This document shows, piece by piece, positions 1-8,284 of a stretch of DNA of 64,000 bases. Both the position numbers and the translations under genes were made by a program. The stretch lies in NCBI GenBank assembly GCA_016169955.1, contig JABJUM010000059.1, positions 372,001 to 436,000 of the forward strand, in the 5' to 3' direction. The DNA is from Phytophthora vignae f. sp. vignae. Taxonomy: Eukaryota > Oomycota > Peronosporomycetes > Peronosporales > Peronosporaceae. How positions within the stretch are numbered: the stretch's first letter is position 1; each line of letters begins with the position of its first letter. Below the pieces are notes generated by a model. That model made no database searches. It was not told the DNA's origin and saw only the letters and a program-made list of their open reading frames with translations.

Positions 1-1
1 T

Positions 2-1621
2 CTGAAAAAGAGAGCGGAGCGCCGAAAGGGCATTTTTCATGAGCTGGATGTGGAAAAGCTTACGACACTCGAGCGGATGATGAAAGCTTACAACCCGTTC
101 GCTCAGCAGTTTCTAACGCACGCAGACAAGCTCCGGCAGAGCATTGAGGAAGGAAAGAGTGTCCTAGACCTGAAGTATGAGCTCCATGCCGACAAACGCA
201 GGTCGCGGACTACCAACTTGCCCACCGTGAACGAGGTTGGAGCTGTCATCGTTGACGACGGAAACTTTAACAAGGAGAGAGACATCGTATTGCACACGGC
301 GCGGAACAGCCTCCTTCGCATTTTCGAAACGAACCCGATGTATGATCCGCTTCAGTACCCGTTGTTGTTTCCGCGGGGTGAACTTGGGTGGACATACACA
401 GACCAGTACGCCGATGGTAAAGAATATCGCCGTAACACGAAGATGTCTCTTCGTGAACACGTTGCTTACAGACTGTTCCCTAAAGAGGATGGTTCTGTAC
501 TGCACCAAGGAGGGCGTCTGTTTCAGCAGTGGTGCGTCGACCAGCGGGCAAAGGTGGAGCAAGAAACGTTACGGTGGATATCGAACAACCAAAAAACGCT
601 CCGGGCCGATCTGTACACGGGTGTCAAGGACGCTTATCTGAATGAGGAGCCGACTGAATTGGGCGATGTCGACGCGACCTTTTCTGAGTTCAATCGCAGC
701 ACTCAAACACTGGAGCGCGAGCCAAACTTTCTGAACCGCATTGGGCAGAAAATTATCCTTCCTGCGACATTTACCGGTGGCCCCCGTCAGATGTATCGGT
801 CGTACCAAGATTCTATGGCTATTGTTCGTGAATTCGGCAAACCGGACGTTTTTCTGACAAAAACTTGCAACCCCGAGTGGGAGGAGATTGTTAGTGAACT
901 TCCTGAAGGTCAAACAGCTCAAGATCGCCCGGACATTGTTGCTCGCGTTTGGGACCAAAAGCTTCGGTCACTTCTGGTTGATTTGGACGAGGGGGTGCTG
1001 GGACGCGTTCTGGCTCGGATTCACGTGGTAGAGTTTCAAAAGCGGGGTCTTCCACACGCCCACATACTCATCATACTGGCCGACGAGGACAAACCACGTG
1101 CGCGCGAGATCATTGACAAGTTGGTCTCCGCTGAAATACCAGATGAGGCTACAAACCCCGAGCTGTACAAAACGGTTATGACTTGCATGATGCACGGTCC
1201 GTGTGGAAGTCAGAACCCAAACTGTGCCTGCATGAAGGACGGCCGCTGCTCGAAAGGGTTTCCTAAGCCTTTGATCGAGGCCACTCGCGCCAACGTTAAC
1301 GGATACGCTGAGTACAGGCGTCGTCGTCGTCCTGCGGGTGTGCTAAAGTTTCGCAACCGTGAGTACGACAATGAAACTGCCAATCAGTGGGTTGTACCCT
1401 ACAACCCCTACCTCTCTCAGAAGTACAACTGCCACATAAACGTCGAGGTGTGTACCGGTATCACAGCCGTGAAGTATCTTTACAAGTACGTGTACAAGGG
1501 TTCAGACAAAGCTGTACTCACTGTTCAAGCAGTGCGAAATTGTTCTCAGGGGGGCTCGAACCCACGCGACGAACCAAACGAGGTGATTCGACACCTGAAT
1601 GCTCGGTATATCGCCCGTTGA
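2..1621 (+). CDS. Helitron Rep (HUH endonuclease) region, 5'-partial
   Basis: The frame is open from the first bases of the window, so the protein begins further left; no ATG is needed here. It belongs to the Helitron helicase-like N-terminal (Rep) family, which nicks and joins DNA during rolling-circle transposition. The HUH motif is visible as GLPHAHILI near 1045-1070, and the catalytic tyrosine motif as KYLYKYVYKG near 1474-1503. A Cys/His-rich stretch (CMMHGPCG... CACMKDGRCSKGFP) at about 1185-1265 is also usual in this family. The frame ends at TGA 1619-1621, just where the conserved ARYIS-P-x-EA junction should continue. One base is missing relative to the helicase frame around 1607-1616. 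Confidence 0.85.
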   Translation: MKKRAERRKGIFHELDVEKLTTLERMMKAYNPFAQQFLTHADKLRQSIEEGKSVLDLKYELHADKRRSRTTNLPTVNEVGAVIVDDGNFNKERDIVLHTARNSLLRIFETNPMYDPLQYPLLFPRGELGWTYTDQYADGKEYRRNTKMSLREHVAYRLFPKEDGSVLHQGGRLFQQWCVDQRAKVEQETLRWISNNQKTLRADLYTGVKDAYLNEEPTELGDVDATFSEFNRSTQTLEREPNFLNRIGQKIILPATFTGGPRQMYRSYQDSMAIVREFGKPDVFLTKTCNPEWEEIVSELPEGQTAQDRPDIVARVWDQKLRSLLVDLDEGVLGRVLARIHVVEFQKRGLPHAHILIILADEDKPRAREIIDKLVSAEIPDEATNPELYKTVMTCMMHGPCGSQNPNCACMKDGRCSKGFPKPLIEATRANVNGYAEYRRRRRPAGVLKFRNREYDNETANQWVVPYNPYLSQKYNCHINVEVCTGITAVKYLYKYVYKGSDKAVLTVQAVRNCSQGGSNPRDEPNEVIRHLNARYIAR

Positions 1622-3956
1622 AGCCTGCATGCGTCTTCTTGGACAATCCATTCAAGGAAAGACCCATTCCGTGGAGCAGCTTACTGTGCATCTGGAGGGA
1701 AAGCAAGTCGTTGTGTTTCAATCTGACGAGGATCCAAACGACGTAATTCGGCGTGGTGGTGACACGATGTTGACGCGATTCTTCGAGCTTTGTGCGAGCG
1801 ATGCACCTGAAAACCAAATAGCGAAGACGATGCTGTATCAAGACATCCCACGGAAATTTTGCTGGAAGGACAAGCGGTGGGTTCGGCGTAAAAATTACCA
1901 GGCTGCACTCGGAAGAATGATTCACGTGTCCCCGAGAGACATCGACCGCTTTCATCTCCGTGTGATGCTGAGTCACCGCAGGGGCCCGACTTCATACGAG
2001 GATTTGAGGACGGTGGACGGTAAGCTGTGTGCTAACTTCAAGGAGGCTGCGGTTCGTGCGGGTTATCTTGACAATGACGCGGAATGGTACGCCTGCATGA
2101 CTGAGGCCGCGAGTTTCGAGATGGGGAAACAATTGCGCCAATTGTTCGCTACAATTTTGGTGTATTCCATGCCAACTAATGTTCGTGCATTGTGGAACCG
2201 GTTCTTCGATGATCTGTCGGAAGACTTCGCCCGCACGCATCACAAGGTGATGGAGCCGATTCGAACCCACGTCGTTATGTTCAAGACTTTGAAAGACATT
2301 CACGATCTCCTCCAGGTTAGTGGGTACAGTGTGGCCGACTTTGACCTTCCTCCTTTGAAGCATTTCCCGGAGTTGGTGAAGGATTCGCTACTACAAAACA
2401 GCCTTATTCGTCGCGAGTTAACTGCTTACAACAACGCGGCATTGGAAGACATCGTTCGGACGGAAGAGCAGCTGAACGCCGGCCAGAGGGAAATTTACGA
2501 CCAAGTCATTGGAGCGGTCAATCAACCGGAGATCAGCAACAAGTTGTTCTTCATTGATGGTCCTGGGGGGACTGGGAAGTCTACTTTACTTCGGAATATC
2601 CTTGCACGGGTGCGTCTTGATGGGAAGATAGCCATCGCGGTTGCATCAAGTGGTATTGCGTCTCTCCTCTTAATGGGCGGACGGACGGCGCATTCAACAT
2701 TCAAGATCCCGCTGAAATTACACGAGCATTCCACCTGCTCCATATCCAAACAGTCTCACTTGCGAAAATTTATTAAGAGAGCCAGCTTGATAATCTGGGA
2801 CGAGGCACCCATGACACATCGCCACGCGTTCGAAGCTGTGGACCGCACCCTTCGGGACGTGATGAACAACGACCGCGAGCTGTTTGGAGGGAAGGTCTTT
2901 GTTCTATCGGGAGACTTCCGGCAAATTCTGCCTGTTGTTAAGAGGGGAACGCCTGCCGAGACAATTGATGCTTGCCTCAAGATGTCACCGCTATGGCGTC
3001 ATTTTCAGCAGGTCCACCTCACCGAAAATATGCGTGTGCGCTCCGCGGATGACGGTACGAGTGCCGAAGACATGCAGGAGTTTTCTGATTTCTTGCTACA
3101 AGTTGGGGAGGGTAGACACGAGGTGAACCCGACTCTGGGCGGGGATTACATGAAGATACCAATCGACATGCTCATTGAAAACCCTCCCGACGAGCCCAAC
3201 CAGGACGCAGACATTAACCCAGACGCCATCCCACGAGGAATGGAACGAATGATCGATTACATGTACGCCGACGTGAACAACCCCGAGATTGCGACCGACG
3301 AGTACTTTGCAAACCGAACCATTCTGACGACTACCAACGCCATGGTACATCGTATCAATGCTGCGGTCTCGGAACGACTACCGACCACGGCCCGCGAGTA
3401 TCTGTCAGTTGACGCGGTGGACGACGACATGAGCGGCGATTTTTTTGAGCAGGAGGTGCTTCATACGATCAACATCAACGGAATTCCGCCACACAGACTG
3501 ATACTGAAGGAGGGGGTTCCTATCATGATGATGAGGAACTTAAATCCTGATCTCGGTCTGTGCAACGGAACGCGCTTACGGGTTGTGAAGCTAAAACAGC
3601 ATGTCATTCACGCAACCATTATGGAGGGAGAGCGCAGAGGCCAACACGTACTCATTCCGCAGATTGTATTCGTAAGTGAAGATGACACTCGCGACTTTCC
3701 GTTTCGGTTACGCCGTAAGCAGTTTCCTGTGCAACCGGCGTTCGCCATGACAATTAACAAGGCTCAGGGACAAACCGTGCTGAATCTGGGACTGTACCTC
3801 GCGTCACCATGCTTTTCACATGGACAGCTTTATGTGGCTCTCTCTCGCGTTACCGCGCGTTCCAAGTTCAGAGCTCTCATAGAGTATCCAGACTTAGAAG
3901 AAGATGACGGCGCGTACACCAGCAACATCGTGTATAGACAAATTTTTGATCTATAG
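1599..3956 (+). CDS. Helitron PIF1-type helicase region (frameshifted from Rep)
   Basis: This is the C-terminal part of the Helitron replicase, a superfamily 1B 5'-3' DNA helicase. Visible motifs are Walker A GPGGTGKST (about 2557-2583), Walker B with IIWDEAPMTH (about 2792-2820), the GDFRQILPVV motif (about 2911-2940), and C-terminal motifs TINKAQGQT and YVALSRV (about 3750-3850). In normal Helitrons it is one polypeptide with Rep. Here its first in-frame ATG (1599) overlaps the end of the Rep frame, and the conserved junction residues are split between frames. The overlap therefore most likely reflects a 1-nt deletion (or sequencing error), not a separate gene. No OTU or endonuclease extension is seen. 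Confidence 0.85.
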   Translation: MLGISPVEACMRLLGQSIQGKTHSVEQLTVHLEGKQVVVFQSDEDPNDVIRRGGDTMLTRFFELCASDAPENQIAKTMLYQDIPRKFCWKDKRWVRRKNYQAALGRMIHVSPRDIDRFHLRVMLSHRRGPTSYEDLRTVDGKLCANFKEAAVRAGYLDNDAEWYACMTEAASFEMGKQLRQLFATILVYSMPTNVRALWNRFFDDLSEDFARTHHKVMEPIRTHVVMFKTLKDIHDLLQVSGYSVADFDLPPLKHFPELVKDSLLQNSLIRRELTAYNNAALEDIVRTEEQLNAGQREIYDQVIGAVNQPEISNKLFFIDGPGGTGKSTLLRNILARVRLDGKIAIAVASSGIASLLLMGGRTAHSTFKIPLKLHEHSTCSISKQSHLRKFIKRASLIIWDEAPMTHRHAFEAVDRTLRDVMNNDRELFGGKVFVLSGDFRQILPVVKRGTPAETIDACLKMSPLWRHFQQVHLTENMRVRSADDGTSAEDMQEFSDFLLQVGEGRHEVNPTLGGDYMKIPIDMLIENPPDEPNQDADINPDAIPRGMERMIDYMYADVNNPEIATDEYFANRTILTTTNAMVHRINAAVSERLPTTAREYLSVDAVDDDMSGDFFEQEVLHTININGIPPHRLILKEGVPIMMMRNLNPDLGLCNGTRLRVVKLKQHVIHATIMEGERRGQHVLIPQIVFVSEDDTRDFPFRLRRKQFPVQPAFAMTINKAQGQTVLNLGLYLASPCFSHGQLYVALSRVTARSKFRALIEYPDLEEDDGAYTSNIVYRQIFDL

Positions 3957-4115
3957 ACAGCTTTATAATACATATCCTTTGGTTTTACAGCTGCTATTGT
4001 TTTCAAATTTGTGTGTGAGCATACTTGGCCAACTCCGAGTCACCTCTTCTTCTGTGTGTATTTAGTACTCTAAGCATTAATACAAGGAAGATTGGTTCCT
4101 TACAAGCTGGCGCCG

Positions 4116-4181
4116 TGGTATGCACGCTCAGATTTATGCTGCGAACCGAGGGTTCGAGTCGCACCGTATACTTTTTTTTTT
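4116..4181 (+). other. tRNA-like / pol III promoter-like segment in the Helitron tail (first)
   Basis: It contains TGGTATGCACGC (A-box-like, 4116) and GGTTCGAGTCG (B-box-like, 4151-4161), followed by a run of T from about 4172. The T-arm and acceptor stem do not pair properly, so this is not a functional tRNA. A tRNA pseudogene or SINE-derived scrap is the likeliest explanation. Confidence 0.3.
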
Positions 4182-4342
4182 ACTTGCCATTTGTTTAAAG
4201 TAAACACTATCAGAGCGAAGTTAACGCGACGACCAGGGTCTCATTAGCCTGTTGAGCCCGCCGAAGCGGAGCGGAGGCGTGCTACTCCGAAATGAAGAAG
4301 ATAAGGAAGAACAAAAAGTTTTGTAATGGCTTACTACTGATT

Positions 4343-4370
4343 GAGTAAGTAAGTAAGTAAGTGAGTGAGG
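4343..4370 (+). repeat. (AGTA)n/(GTGA)n microsatellite
   Basis: There are about five tandem tetranucleotide units, AGTA drifting into GTGA, inside the Helitron tail. Confidence 0.8.
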
Positions 4371-4424
4371 TGTGTGTTGAGTAAACCAGCACGTGCGTGA
4401 GGTGTGTGGCGTAGATTTAGACTA

Positions 4425-4715
4425 ACTGCCATATCGTTTGCATTTCGATAAGTATCAGGTAAGCGTTGGATCGGTAGGTGTGAATGCGTATGCCGCACAT
4501 GTTGGGCAATTTGGTTTGCTCATAAGTTGCTTTTTGTGGTTGCCATAAAAGTGTGTGTGTGCGATGTGTGTGCAAAGATTCTGACTTACCATCGTATCGT
4601 CTGCATTTCAGCGATTTCCAACTCCGTAATAAGCAAGTGAATGTGCGTAAGTATGCGAATGCATGTCGAGTACTTGGTTTTGTTGATAAGTTTCTTTTAC
4701 GTTTACTATAATTGT
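4425..4715 (+). repeat. Diverged tandem duplication in the Helitron tail (about 160-bp units)
   Basis: Two successive stretches (about 4431-4550 and 4590-4712) share the order CCATATCGTTTGCATTTC / CCATCGTATCGTCTGCATTTC, then ATGCGTATGC / ATGCGAATGC, then TTGGTTTG...ATAAGTT. They look like old tandem copies with many substitutions. Confidence 0.4.
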
Positions 4716-4808
4716 TTAAAGAATTTTGTTGTGTGGATTGTGACTTACTTAATACTTATTAATAGGTATAATCACCCACAGAGTAGCCCATTACTATATG
4801 GCTCGGTG

Positions 4809-4872
4809 TGGTTAGTGATCTGAATACCACTCACCACAGTGAGGGTTCGATTCCTCCAATCGTCAAATTTTT
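4809..4872 (+). other. tRNA-like / pol III promoter-like segment in the Helitron tail (second)
   Basis: TGGTTAGTGAT (A-box-like, 4809-4819) and GGTTCGATTCC (an exact B-box consensus, 4844-4854) lie 25 nt apart, followed by T5 at 4868-4872. The cloverleaf is incomplete. It is probably a tRNA relic or a SINE fragment carried by the Helitron. Confidence 0.35.
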
Positions 4873-4954
4873 GCACTTGGTTATTGTATGAATTAGCCCG
4901 CCGGAGCGCAGCGGAGGCGGGGATGCCACACATCTGGGACCAAACCTATAACCA

Positions 4955-4982
4955 CCGCCGCGTAGCGGCGGCGCTCGGCTAG
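4955..4982 (+). other. Helitron 3' terminus: hairpin + CTAG
   Basis: A perfect 7-bp stem CCGCCGC/GCGGCGG (4955-4961 with 4965-4971, loop GTA) is followed 7 nt later by CTAG (4979-4982), and the next base is T. Hairpin plus CTRR followed by T is the diagnostic 3' end of canonical Helitrons. A second GC-rich hairpin-forming block (4894-4920) sits just upstream and resembles one at 4256-4281. Confidence 0.75.
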
Positions 4983-5149
4983 TAACAGTCAAGGCAGAAG
5001 CAGAGAGGATTCGAGCTGTGCCTTTGTTAAAAATAACGCGGGTCACCTGTATGGAATGATCGTTGCGCCGGCCGCGATTGTTCAACTCATTCGACCACAG
5101 CCGCCTCATCCTAAGAAAATATTGAAATTGCCCTGCAACTTGTGTCATT

Positions 5150-5395
5150 TTACAATGATGTCACCTTAGTGTGGCTTATAGCTTCAACCACGCGATAGGC
5201 AGCCTGCTTGCAACCGAGGGTGCGGAAGTTGTCGAGGCTCTGGACGATGACGTACTCGTCATCTTGGTACCAACGGCGCTCTTCAGGTAACCCAACGTTG
5301 CGTATCGCTGGTTGGATACTACCACGCAAGCCTTAGTTCAGCTTCTCCACGGCGTGGCGGAGGGCAACACGTTGAAGTTGTCTTGTCTTGCGAAC
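5150..5395 (-). pseudogene. Unrecognised gene fragment with an in-frame stop
   Basis: On the minus strand one frame reads about 80 codons of coding-like sequence, with segments such as VALRHAVEKLN, then TAA, then GLRGSIQPAIRNV, ERRWYQDDEYVIV and GCKQAAYRVVEAIS, to a stop at 5150-5152. The single internal TAA and the lack of a start suggest a decayed fragment of a gene or transposase stranded between the Helitron end and the ABCF gene. The family is not recognised. The rest of 4983-5504 is the presumed promoter and leader of the ABCF gene; no clear initiator box is seen there. Confidence 0.3.
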
Positions 5396-5504
5396 TTACT
5401 AACAGATTGGTCGTTAAGTTCGATACCTGGTCTATTTGATTTGATTGGCTGAAATTTGGTTGGGTCTCCCCTCACACACACATCAATCGCAGCAAGCAGC
5501 AGCC

Positions 5505-7685
5505 ATGGAGCGAGCCGTGACGCAGGCGCTGAGCGCGACGCTGCGCGGGCTGGATGAGACCATCCTCGAGTACATCAGCGGCGCCGTGGCTGACCAGCTC
5601 GCGGACGAGGTGCCGGCGGACGCAGCGGCGCTGGAGGCGCAGCTAGAGGAGAGCGTGGCGCCGTTCCTGCTGAGCACGGGCTTCTGCGACGACGAGGCGG
5701 CGGCCTCGCAGCAGTGCGCGGCGCTGGCGACCAAGCTCATGGCCAGCCCGGAGCTGCAGGCTCTGCGCGGCGAGGGCAGCGGCGCGCAGGATGGCGTGCG
5801 CGTGCTGGAGAACACGCAGAGCATCGAGGAGCAGGCGCGCAAGGACGAGGGCGCGGCCGACGCTGAGCAGCTCATGGCGCGCATGTGGGGCTTCGACAAG
5901 ATCCGCAAGACCACGAACGACGAGCTGGAGGCGCAGCAGTCGGCCATGTCGGCCCGCCAGGTGCGCAAGCAGATCAAGCTGGAGCAGCTCACGGCCGAGC
6001 GCGAGGAGGAGCAGGCCGAGCTCGACCGCGAGTGGGAGGACGCGCGCTTCCTGCCGGACCTGACGCAGGACAACGGCGAGCGCGACATCCACGTGCCGCG
6101 CCTGACCATCAACTTCAAGGGAAAGACGCTGCTGTCCGACACGGCGCTCAAGATCGTGGCCGGCCGCCGCTACGGCCTCGTGGGCAAGAACGGCGCCGGC
6201 AAGACGACGCTGCTGCGCTACATCTCGCACTACGAGCTCGAGGGCTTCCCGCGGCACATCCGCATCCAGCTCGTGGAGCAGGAGTCCGCCTCCAAGCTCA
6301 GCAAGGACGACCGCAGCGTGCTCGAGGTGGTGCTGGCCGCCGACTACGAGCGCACCATGCTGCTGCAGGAGGAGAAGGAGCTCACGGCCGAGGAGGCCAG
6401 TCAGGGAGCGGACCACAGCGTCCGCCTCAAGGAGATCTACGACCGCCTCGTGAACATCGACTCGGACACGGCCGAGTCCCGCGCGCGCACAATCCTCAGC
6501 GGCCTGCAGTTTCCCGATCACGTCGTGGACGGCCCGGCCAAGGCGCTGTCCGGTGGTTGGCGCATGCGCACGGCGCTGGCCGGCGCGCTGTTCATGGCGC
6601 CCGACCTGCTGCTGCTGGACGAGCCCACGAACCACTTGGATCTCGAGGCCGTCATCTGGCTCGAGCACTACCTGGAGAAGTACGAGAAGCAGATGATCGT
6701 GGTGTCCCACGACCGCAACTTCCTGAACGCCGTGACCACCGACATCGTGTACCTGACGAACCAGAAGCTCACGTACTACAAGGGCGACTACAACACGTTC
6801 GAGCACACAATGAAGGAGAACCTGCGCCAGCAACGCAAGGCCTACGACGCCCAGCAAATGAAGATCCAGCACATGCAGGAGTTCATCGAGCGCTTCCGCG
6901 CCAACGCCAAGAAGGCGCCGCTCGTGCAGTCGCGCGTCAAGGCGCTCGACAAGATCCTGCGCAACGAGCTGATCGACGAGCCCGAGGACGAGCACGCCTT
7001 CCGCATGCACTTCCCGCCCCCGGAGCCGCTGGGCCGGCCGATCATCGCCGTGGAGGACGTCGGCTTCCGGTATACGCCCGAGTCGCCCGTGCTGTTCAAG
7101 GACGTGCACCTGGGCGTGGACATGTCCAGCCGCATTGGTATCCTCGGTGTGAACGGCTCTGGTAAGTCGACGCTCATCAACATCATGATCGGCAAGCTGC
7201 GCCCGAAGGACGGCTCGGTCACCATGAACCCGCGGCTGCGCGTGGCCACATTCACGCAGCACCACGTCGACTCACTGGACTTGTCCAAGTCGGCCGTGCA
7301 GAACATGCAGGAGCTGTTCCCGGGCCACGAGCCCGACGAGTTCCGGTCGCACCTCGGCCGCTTCAACCTGTCGGGCGAGCTGGCCATCAAGCCCACGCGC
7401 ACGCTTTCCGGTGGTCAGAAGTCCCGTGTCGGCTTCGCGCTCATGACGTGGCGCCTGCCGCACGTCGTGGTGCTCGATGAGCCCACGAACCACTTGGACA
7501 TGGAGACGATCGACGCGCTGATCGACGCGCTGCGCGAGTACAAGGGCGGCGTCGTGATCGTGTCCCACGACCAGCACTTTGTCACGAGCGTGTGCGAGGA
7601 GCTCTGGGTCGTGGGCGACCAGAAGGTGGCGCGCTTCCGCGGCAGCATGAACGAGTACAAGAACCAGGTGCTGACGAAGAAGTGA
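5505..7685 (+). CDS. ABCF-type ATPase (GCN20/ABCF3-like translation factor)
   Basis: A 726-residue soluble twin ABC ATPase with no membrane segments. ABCF3/GCN20 proteins bind ribosomes and, in yeast, act with Gcn1 to activate the eIF2alpha kinase Gcn2; the role here is inferred from family. An N-terminal alpha-helical region of about 200 residues matches the GCN20/ABCF3 layout. NBD1 has Walker A GKNGAGKTT (about residue 227), signature LSGGW (about 347) and Walker B LLLLDEPTNHLD (about 370). A linker rich in charged helices precedes NBD2, which has Walker A GVNGSGKST (about 547), LSGGQKSR (about 632) and VVLDEPTNHLD (about 655). All catalytic motifs are intact. The ATG at 5505 (GCAGCCATGG) was chosen because the frame upstream has no ATG. 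There is no intron. Confidence 0.9.
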   Translation: MERAVTQALSATLRGLDETILEYISGAVADQLADEVPADAAALEAQLEESVAPFLLSTGFCDDEAAASQQCAALATKLMASPELQALRGEGSGAQDGVRVLENTQSIEEQARKDEGAADAEQLMARMWGFDKIRKTTNDELEAQQSAMSARQVRKQIKLEQLTAEREEEQAELDREWEDARFLPDLTQDNGERDIHVPRLTINFKGKTLLSDTALKIVAGRRYGLVGKNGAGKTTLLRYISHYELEGFPRHIRIQLVEQESASKLSKDDRSVLEVVLAADYERTMLLQEEKELTAEEASQGADHSVRLKEIYDRLVNIDSDTAESRARTILSGLQFPDHVVDGPAKALSGGWRMRTALAGALFMAPDLLLLDEPTNHLDLEAVIWLEHYLEKYEKQMIVVSHDRNFLNAVTTDIVYLTNQKLTYYKGDYNTFEHTMKENLRQQRKAYDAQQMKIQHMQEFIERFRANAKKAPLVQSRVKALDKILRNELIDEPEDEHAFRMHFPPPEPLGRPIIAVEDVGFRYTPESPVLFKDVHLGVDMSSRIGILGVNGSGKSTLINIMIGKLRPKDGSVTMNPRLRVATFTQHHVDSLDLSKSAVQNMQELFPGHEPDEFRSHLGRFNLSGELAIKPTRTLSGGQKSRVGFALMTWRLPHVVVLDEPTNHLDMETIDALIDALREYKGGVVIVSHDQHFVTSVCEELWVVGDQKVARFRGSMNEYKNQVLTKK

Positions 7686-8234
7686 GAGTAAGTGTATGAT
7701 AGACCCCCCGCGCTCTCTCGCTGGGAGCTCCTGGGGACTAGACCGGGTAGAACACGCAAGAAAGAGACAAATAAACGCAGCAATGCTAACTAGTGTCTGT
7801 GGGCTATCAGCGCTGAGGAAGCTGTACTACTTCCCTGCCTGAGCAGGACCACCGTGAAGGTAATGGTACATGTACATGTGTAGCAGTTTGTGCTAGTCGT
7901 GCATCCATTTGCACATCTGCCACTAAGGCCAAACCAACACGTCAGTCTTATCGTTGCCCCCCCCCCCCTTGCCTTGATGTCTTGACCACGCCTCTATGGC
8001 AAAGCTACACGAGCTCTCTCCGAACTGAGTCGTTGCCATGGCAAGTACACGACTGATTTCCGCCATTTTTTCTGTCCGCATTGAAGCAGTAACGTGGGTC
8101 TTTCATGCATAGGGAAGCGAGGCCAACAGGAAGGAGGCCAACCATTCCTGCTTCAATGCAAAAAACCGTTAATCGTTTCCCGGAAGTTAACGTGCGTGTA
8201 GGTAGGTTCGATGCCTTTCTCTTCGGGGCTGTCT
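7686..8234 (+). other. Intergenic between the ABCF and GH5 genes
   Basis: It contains the ABCF 3' flank with AATAAA at about 7769, a C10-type homopolymer near 7959-7969, and a 12-bp inverted repeat GCATTGAAGCAG / CTGCTTCAATGC (8079-8090 and 8149-8160) upstream of the GH5 promoter. No gene is seen. Confidence 0.6.
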
Positions 8235-8235
8235 G

Positions 8236-8251
8236 CCACTTTTCAATTTGC
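8236..8251 (+). promoter_or_regulatory. Oomycete core promoter (initiator + flanking box) of the GH5 gene
   Basis: CCACTTT (8236-8242) fits the initiator YCAYTYY, and AATTTGC (8245-8251) fits the downstream MWTTTNC box; both are known oomycete core elements. Transcription would start near 8238, giving a leader of about 47 nt. This favours the ATG at 8285 over an upstream in-frame ATG at 8105. Confidence 0.65.
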
Positions 8252-8284
8252 GTCTTGAGTCGTCACCACCCTCCATCCCCAGCG

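Larger units (their letters stand above)
1..4982 (+). mobile_element. Helitron, 3' part (5' end lies left of the window)
   Basis: A rolling-circle transposon. The sequence shows a Rep (HUH-type) domain followed by a PIF1-type helicase, a 1-kb non-coding tail, and a 3' terminus made of a GC-rich hairpin (4955-4971) and CTAG at 4979-4982, followed by T. This arrangement is the family signature, and Helitrons typically insert between A and T. The 5' TC end is not in the window. The tail carries degenerate tandem repeats and two tRNA-like B boxes. A frameshift between Rep and helicase suggests this copy is not autonomous as it stands, unless the shift is a sequence error. Confidence 0.85.

Noticed and set aside
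4341..4370. CRISPR-like array
   Set aside because: These are only short tetranucleotide repeats without spacers; no CRISPR expected in a eukaryotic nuclear sequence.
4801..4870. A tRNA gene
   Set aside because: A/B boxes are present, but acceptor and T stems do not pair and no anticodon arm of normal geometry exists.
5643..7265. 540-codon minus-strand frame opposite the ABCF gene
   Set aside because: It is antisense to conserved ATPase motifs; its Val/Leu/His/Arg-rich composition is typical of the complement of GC-rich codons.
8105..8284. N-terminal extension of the GH5 protein from ATG 8105
   Set aside because: The initiator lies at 8236, downstream of that ATG, and the extension would bury the signal peptide.
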